Positions 13,253 to 16,370 of a stretch of DNA of 16,370 nucleotides are shown one piece after another. The position numbers and the translations under genes are program-made. Numbering within the stretch: the stretch's first letter is position 1; each line of letters opens with the position of its first letter. The notes below the pieces were generated by a model. That model made no database searches. It saw only the letters and a list, made by a program, of their open reading frames with translations, and was not told the origin of the DNA. Source of the DNA: JBOGXB01 sp050694215 (GTDB lineage: Bacteria; Actinomycetota; CADDZG01; WHSQ01); NCBI GenBank assembly GCA_050694215.1, contig JBOGXB010000049.1:1-16370 (forward strand), read 5' to 3'.

Positions 13253-14415
13253 GCGAAGCCACCGCACCCGGGACCACGGCTCCGCACACTCCGGTTGACC
13301 CGCCGACTCGCAGCGATGAGTTCAGCCGCAAGGTCCAAACGGTTCGGCGCTGGCTCGAGCAGCAGCACCGGTCGGGCGCGCTCTTCTCGACGCAGGCGAA
13401 CTTCGCCTGGATCACCGCCGGTGGCCAGAACCATGTCTCGATCGGGGAGGCCACAGGGGTGGCCTCTGTCCTGGTGACCCTGGACGTGATTGCAGTCTTG
13501 ACGTCGAACATCGAAGCGGACCGGCTCGTCGATGAGGAGATGGATGGCCTCCCGGTGGAGGTGATGACGTACGAATGGCATCGACGAGAGGCGGAGAGAC
13601 AGCTCGTGGCCGAACTCTGCGATCCCTCGCAAGTCGTCTCGGATTCGGGGGCCGCGGGGTTGCCGGACACCGGGGGAGCCCTTGCTCCGCTCAGGTTCAC
13701 TCTCTCGCCCCCGGAGATGGATCGCTACCGCGTTCTCGGTGCCGATGCAGCCCGATCCGTGGAGGAGGCGTGCTTCTCGGCTGTGCCGGGCGATTCCGAA
13801 GCCGAGATCGCCGGTCGCGTCGCAGCGCTGTGCGTGAGCCGGGGAATCCTCCCACTCGTCAACCTCGTCGCCGCCGATAGACGGATCGCCTTGTATCGTC
13901 ATCCGATCCCGACCCAAGCTCGACTGCGGCGCACACTGTTGGTCGCACTAACCGGACGGCGCGCAGGGCTGCATGCGTCGTTGACGCGCATGGTGCACTT
14001 CGGATCACCGGACGACGAGCTTATGTCCCGCCACGATGCGGTGGTCCGCGTCGACGCTCACATGATCTCCTCGAGCGTTCCCGGCAACACTCTTCATGAC
14101 GTATTCATGAACGCGGCAGCGCACTACGAGACAGAAGGGTTTCCCGGCGAGTGGGAGCTGCATCACCAGGGTGGCCTTACCGGATATGCGGGTCGGGAGA
14201 TCTTCGCCACCCCCCACTCGCACCATCGGTTAGAGGCGCACCAAGCGTGTGCATGGAATCCGTCGATCACTCGAGTGAAATCGGAGGACACCATCCTCAC
14301 AAACGACGAAGGCCCCGAGGTGATCACTCGCACCAGCGATTGGCCCCAGAAGCAAGTCGAGATCAACGGTGCGCTCCTGGAGCGTCCCGCGATCTGGAAG
14401 GGAGAAACAGAGTGA
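13249..14415 (+). CDS. M24-fold (aminopeptidase P/creatinase-like) protein with degenerate metal site
   Basis: The 388-residue product has the two-part layout of M24B proteins. The N-terminal creatinase-like domain (about 20-150) includes NFAWITAGGQNHVSIGEATG (51-70) and VLTSNIEADRLVDEE. The C-terminal pita-bread domain (about 160-360) includes GDSEAEIAGRVAAL and RVKSEDTILTNDEG. Active M24 enzymes coordinate two metals through two Asp, one His and two Glu. Here D269 (RVDAHM) and E346 (KSED) can be aligned, but the second Asp is replaced in the SSS stretch and the EPG-type Glu reads as N337 (AWNPS). It is probably a non-peptidase relative. The GTG start overlaps the GH15 stop (GTGA), with GGGGGGC about 9 nt upstream. 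Function in the cluster is unknown. Confidence 0.75.
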   Translation: MSEATAPGTTAPHTPVDPPTRSDEFSRKVQTVRRWLEQQHRSGALFSTQANFAWITAGGQNHVSIGEATGVASVLVTLDVIAVLTSNIEADRLVDEEMDGLPVEVMTYEWHRREAERQLVAELCDPSQVVSDSGAAGLPDTGGALAPLRFTLSPPEMDRYRVLGADAARSVEEACFSAVPGDSEAEIAGRVAALCVSRGILPLVNLVAADRRIALYRHPIPTQARLRRTLLVALTGRRAGLHASLTRMVHFGSPDDELMSRHDAVVRVDAHMISSSVPGNTLHDVFMNAAAHYETEGFPGEWELHHQGGLTGYAGREIFATPHSHHRLEAHQACAWNPSITRVKSEDTILTNDEGPEVITRTSDWPQKQVEINGALLERPAIWKGETE

Positions 14416-15545
14416 AGGCGATAGCGGTCTACCCAGGCAAGGCGGACACCGCTCATCTGGCTGAAGTGCCGAAGCCTCGCATCGACGCGGTTTCCGACGG
14501 TCGCGGCGTGCTCGTGAAGATCCTCCGCGTCGGGCTCGACGGTACCGACATCGAGATCAACGCGGGCGAGTACGGTGCAGCTCCTCCCGGCGATGACTTC
14601 CTTGTGCTCGGGCATGAGGGCTTCGGCGTCGTTGAGGATGTGGGCCCGGCGGTGACCGAGCTCTCTCCCGGTGATCACGTCGTGGCGATCGTCCGGCAAC
14701 CCGGCGGGAGCATCTACGACACCATCGGGCTCGCGGACATGACGATCGACGACACCTACCACGAGCACGGCATCAGCCTCGTTCACGGTTTCCTGACGGA
14801 GTACTACGTCGAGGCCGCGGAGAGGTTGATCCTCGTGCCAAGAGAGCTCGCGGACGTCGCGGTGCTTCTCGAGCCAACTTCGGTCGTCGAGAAGGGGATC
14901 GCGCAGGCGTACGAGATCCAGCGGCGCCTCAAGGTCTGGCAGCCACGGCGCGCCGCCGTCTTCGGTGCCGGAACCATCGGCCTCCTTGCAACGCTCGCGT
15001 TGCGTCTTCGGGGGCTGGATGTGGTGACCGCGGGGCTCGACGAGCCTCCCTACCTCAACTCCGAACTGGTCGAACAGCTCGGAGCGCGCTATGTCAGCAC
15101 GAAGCGGCAGAGCGTGAGGGAGGTCGCCGAGGAGTACGGGCCGCTCGACATCATCTTCGAAGCGACGGGGTTCTCGCCCCTTGCATTCGAGGCCATGCAA
15201 CACCTCGGAAAGAACGGCGTCCTCGTCCTATCGAGCGTAACGGGCGGAGATCGAAGGATCGAGGTGCCGGCCGACGCCATCAACCTGTCGATGGTCCTCG
15301 GCAACAAGGTGGTCGTTGGAACCGTGAATGCGAGCCGCACCAACTTCGAACAAGGCGTCGCCGATATAGCTCTGTCCGAAGCTCGCTACCCGGGATGGTT
15401 GTCGAAGCTTCTGACGGATCGGATCGACGGGCTGAATGCATACGCGGACGCGCTAGGACGGCTCGGCTCTCCCGGCGCGATCAAGGTGTACGTGGAGGTT
15501 GCGCAGGAGGCAAGCAGCGCGACCGAAGGTGCCGCTCGGAGCTGA
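14412..15545 (+). CDS. Glucose 1-dehydrogenase-like zinc MDR oxidoreductase
   Basis: NAD(P)-dependent medium-chain dehydrogenase, most like archaeal glucose dehydrogenases that form gluconolactone from free glucose. The 377 residues contain a GroES-like domain (about 1-150) with catalytic zinc ligands D43 (GLDGTDIE), H68 and E69 (LGHEGFG) and E154 (LLEPTS). The Rossmann domain has GAGTIG at 185-190, IFEATGFSP, and NKVVVGTVNASRTNF. The structural-zinc lobe is replaced by the cysteine-free stretch around 95-120 (RQPGGSIYDTIGLADM, then YHEHGISLVHGF), recalling Haloferax glucose dehydrogenase. The whole protein has no cysteine. GTG 14412 overlaps the previous stop (GTGA); ATG-free upstream extension is antisense-like and rejected. 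Other aldoses or sugar alcohols remain possible substrates. Confidence 0.85.
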   Translation: MKAIAVYPGKADTAHLAEVPKPRIDAVSDGRGVLVKILRVGLDGTDIEINAGEYGAAPPGDDFLVLGHEGFGVVEDVGPAVTELSPGDHVVAIVRQPGGSIYDTIGLADMTIDDTYHEHGISLVHGFLTEYYVEAAERLILVPRELADVAVLLEPTSVVEKGIAQAYEIQRRLKVWQPRRAAVFGAGTIGLLATLALRLRGLDVVTAGLDEPPYLNSELVEQLGARYVSTKRQSVREVAEEYGPLDIIFEATGFSPLAFEAMQHLGKNGVLVLSSVTGGDRRIEVPADAINLSMVLGNKVVVGTVNASRTNFEQGVADIALSEARYPGWLSKLLTDRIDGLNAYADALGRLGSPGAIKVYVEVAQEASSATEGAARS

Positions 15546-15547
15546 AG

Positions 15548-16207
15548 ATGCCCGACAGCGGTGGGTGGATCGACATCTCCGTGACGCTGCGAGATGGCAT
15601 GGTGCATTGGCCGGACAACCCTCCGGTGACGATCGAGCGTCGGCTCGATATCTCCAAGGGAGATGCCGCCAACGTGTCGATGTTGTCGATGGGCTCACAC
15701 ACGGGGACTCACATGGACGCGCCGCTCCATTTCGTCGCCGGCGGCAAGGGACTGGACGAGATGGAGCTCGAGGCAACGATGGGCCGCGCGCGCGTCGTCG
15801 AGATCAGCGATCCCGTCACGGTGAAGGTCTCCGAGCTGGAGGATCAGGACATCGATGCAGGCGACCGGATCCTGTTCAAGACGCGCAACTCCGACCGACG
15901 GTGGGTGGACCTGCCCTTCGACGAGGATTTCGTTTACGTCTCAGCCGGCGCGGCCGGGCATCTCGTCGAACGTGGTGTTCGGCTGGTGGGGGTCGATTAC
16001 CTCTCGGTGGGTGGGTTCAAGTCCGACGGTGTCGAGACCCACACCGAGCTGCTCGAGGCCGGAGTTTGGATCATCGAGGGACTAGATCTATCCCGTGTTG
16101 CGGCGGGGGAGTATGAGTTGATCTGTCTGCCCCTGAAGATCATCCGGAGCGACGGCGCGCCTGCGCGCGCGATCCTGAGGCCTCGCGCCGACAAAGGCGC
16201 CGGATAG
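15548..16207 (+). CDS. Cyclase-family (PF04199) metal-dependent hydrolase
   Basis: A 219-residue protein of the cyclase / kynurenine-formamidase-like family, which uses a His-rich metal site to hydrolyse amide or ester-type bonds in small cyclic or acyl substrates. Visible are WIDISVTLRDGMVHWPDNPP (7-26), the metal-binding HTGTHMDAPLHF (51-62), FVYVSAGAAGHLVERGVRLVG, a VGVDYLSVG motif, and ETHTELLEAGVWIIEGLDL near the end. All of these are standard for the family, and length is normal. GGAG (15539-15542) precedes the ATG, which lies 2 nt after the dehydrogenase stop. Next to a glucose dehydrogenase, lactone opening is an attractive but unproven role. It is the last gene of the cluster, and a tRNA sequence follows after 12 nt. 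Confidence 0.9.
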   Translation: MPDSGGWIDISVTLRDGMVHWPDNPPVTIERRLDISKGDAANVSMLSMGSHTGTHMDAPLHFVAGGKGLDEMELEATMGRARVVEISDPVTVKVSELEDQDIDAGDRILFKTRNSDRRWVDLPFDEDFVYVSAGAAGHLVERGVRLVGVDYLSVGGFKSDGVETHTELLEAGVWIIEGLDLSRVAAGEYELICLPLKIIRSDGAPARAILRPRADKGAG

Positions 16208-16219
16208 TCTGTTAAACGA

Positions 16220-16258
16220 GGGCGGTTAGCTCAGCGGAAGAGCACTGCGCTTACAACG
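16220..16258 (+). tRNA. tRNA-Val(TAC), 5' half only, broken after the anticodon loop
   Basis: The acceptor 5' strand GGGCGGT (16220-16226), TA, D-arm GCTC/GAGC (16229-16232 / 16240-16243), anticodon stem CTGCG (16245-16249) and loop CTTACAA (anticodon TAC, 16252-16254) fit a bacterial tRNA-Val. The 3' anticodon strand should read CGCAG but reads CGGAA. No T-arm TTCRA or acceptor 3' strand ACCGCCC follows within the next 70 nt. So the gene stops at about 16258. Likely causes are an integrated element with crossover in the anticodon loop, an intron, or an assembly chimera. Confidence 0.75.
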
Positions 16259-16370
16259 GAATCGGCACGACCCTGTGACCAGGACCGTTTTGCGTCTTGC
16301 CTGGTCGCAGCGTAATTGGTGAGTGTCCATGACATCTCATGACCCGTGGTGACAGCGTTTTGATGGACGC
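16259..16370. other. Repeat-rich sequence replacing the tRNA 3' half, possible attachment-site arm
   Basis: No gene is identified in these 112 nt. GACCAGG (about 16277-16283) and CCTGGTC (about 16300-16306) form a perfect 7-bp inverted repeat. CATGAC occurs twice, 10 bp apart (about 16329 and 16339). GTCCAT and ATGGAC form another inverted pair near the end. An ATG at 16339 opens a frame to the window edge (MTRGDSVLMD), too short to judge. The spacing fits integrase-binding sites at an element end; this is inference. Confidence 0.35.

Noticed and set aside
14163..15203. 346-codon minus-strand frame antisense to the dehydrogenase and the M24 gene
   Set aside because: It spans two real, overlapping sense genes with clear motifs and shows no domain or ribosome site of its own.
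16306..16320. CGCAG at about 16306 as the displaced 3' anticodon strand of the tRNA
   Set aside because: It is not followed by a T-arm TTCRA or the ACCGCCC acceptor strand, so the 5-base match is likely chance.
16250..16370. Group I intron in the tRNA-Val anticodon loop
   Set aside because: No sequence within the next 50 nt can pair with GCGCTT to make P1, and the conserved core segments are not recognisable. It is kept only as an alternative because the 3' part would lie outside the window.
16339..16370. Start of a new gene (MTRGDSVLMD...) at the window edge
   Set aside because: Only ten codons are visible, with no good ribosome site; not enough to call a gene or an integrase.
1..16370. 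CRISPR arrays, insertion sequences with terminal repeats, riboswitches, rRNA
   Set aside because: No regularly spaced repeats, transposase motifs, known aptamer cores or rRNA segments were seen on reading the window.

Overview
The window is GC-rich, densely coding DNA from a bacterium, most likely an uncultivated member of the Actinomycetota. This rests on a SufS-SufU pair, a short HrdB/SigB-like sigma factor, short 3' UTRs, and several start codons with no Shine-Dalgarno sequence that look leaderless. The taxonomic placement is inference. The window reads mostly as chromosomal core DNA. A mobile-element-like scar may lie at the right edge.

Left third (1-6400) is largely sulfur handling. It holds the 3' end of a SufS cysteine desulfurase, the SufU sulfur-transfer protein, a small putative lipoprotein, and the stub of a DUF2332 gene. 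Next come a winged-helix regulator translationally coupled to a two-domain rhodanese (SseA/CysA type), a strong hairpin terminator, a MoaD/ThiS-like sulfur carrier with a tail after its Gly-Gly, and an aldehyde dehydrogenase with a basic N-terminal tail. On the minus strand are ThiI (tRNA 4-thiouridine synthesis, without a rhodanese domain) and, upstream of it in the same operon, a stand-alone Lrp/AsnC-type RAM domain protein.

Middle (6700-11000) starts with a minus-strand primary-type sigma factor. Its roughly 330-bp divergent upstream region contains a perfect 6-2-6 palindrome, a long hairpin and a DosR-box-like sequence in front of a DUF523 gene. A two-gene operon of small secreted proteins follows, one with a DxDxDG calcium-binding loop. 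It ends at a perfect bidirectional hairpin terminator shared with a convergent Mn/Fe superoxide dismutase. A small universal-stress-like protein is divergent from the dismutase.

Right third (11076-16207) is one compact plus-strand run of five genes: a DUF5519 (luciferase-family) protein, a GH15 trehalase/glucoamylase, an M24-fold protein that has apparently lost metal ligands, a cysteine-free glucose-1-dehydrogenase-like MDR enzyme, and a cyclase-family (PF04199) hydrolase. Junctions are ATGA, GTGA and GTGA four-base overlaps followed by a 2-nt gap. The set suggests non-phosphorylative glucoside oxidation: release of glucose, oxidation to lactone, possible lactone opening. Immediately downstream is the 5' half of a tRNA-Val(TAC). 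It stops matching a tRNA just after the anticodon loop and is followed by about 110 nt rich in short inverted and direct repeats, as expected at an integration junction.
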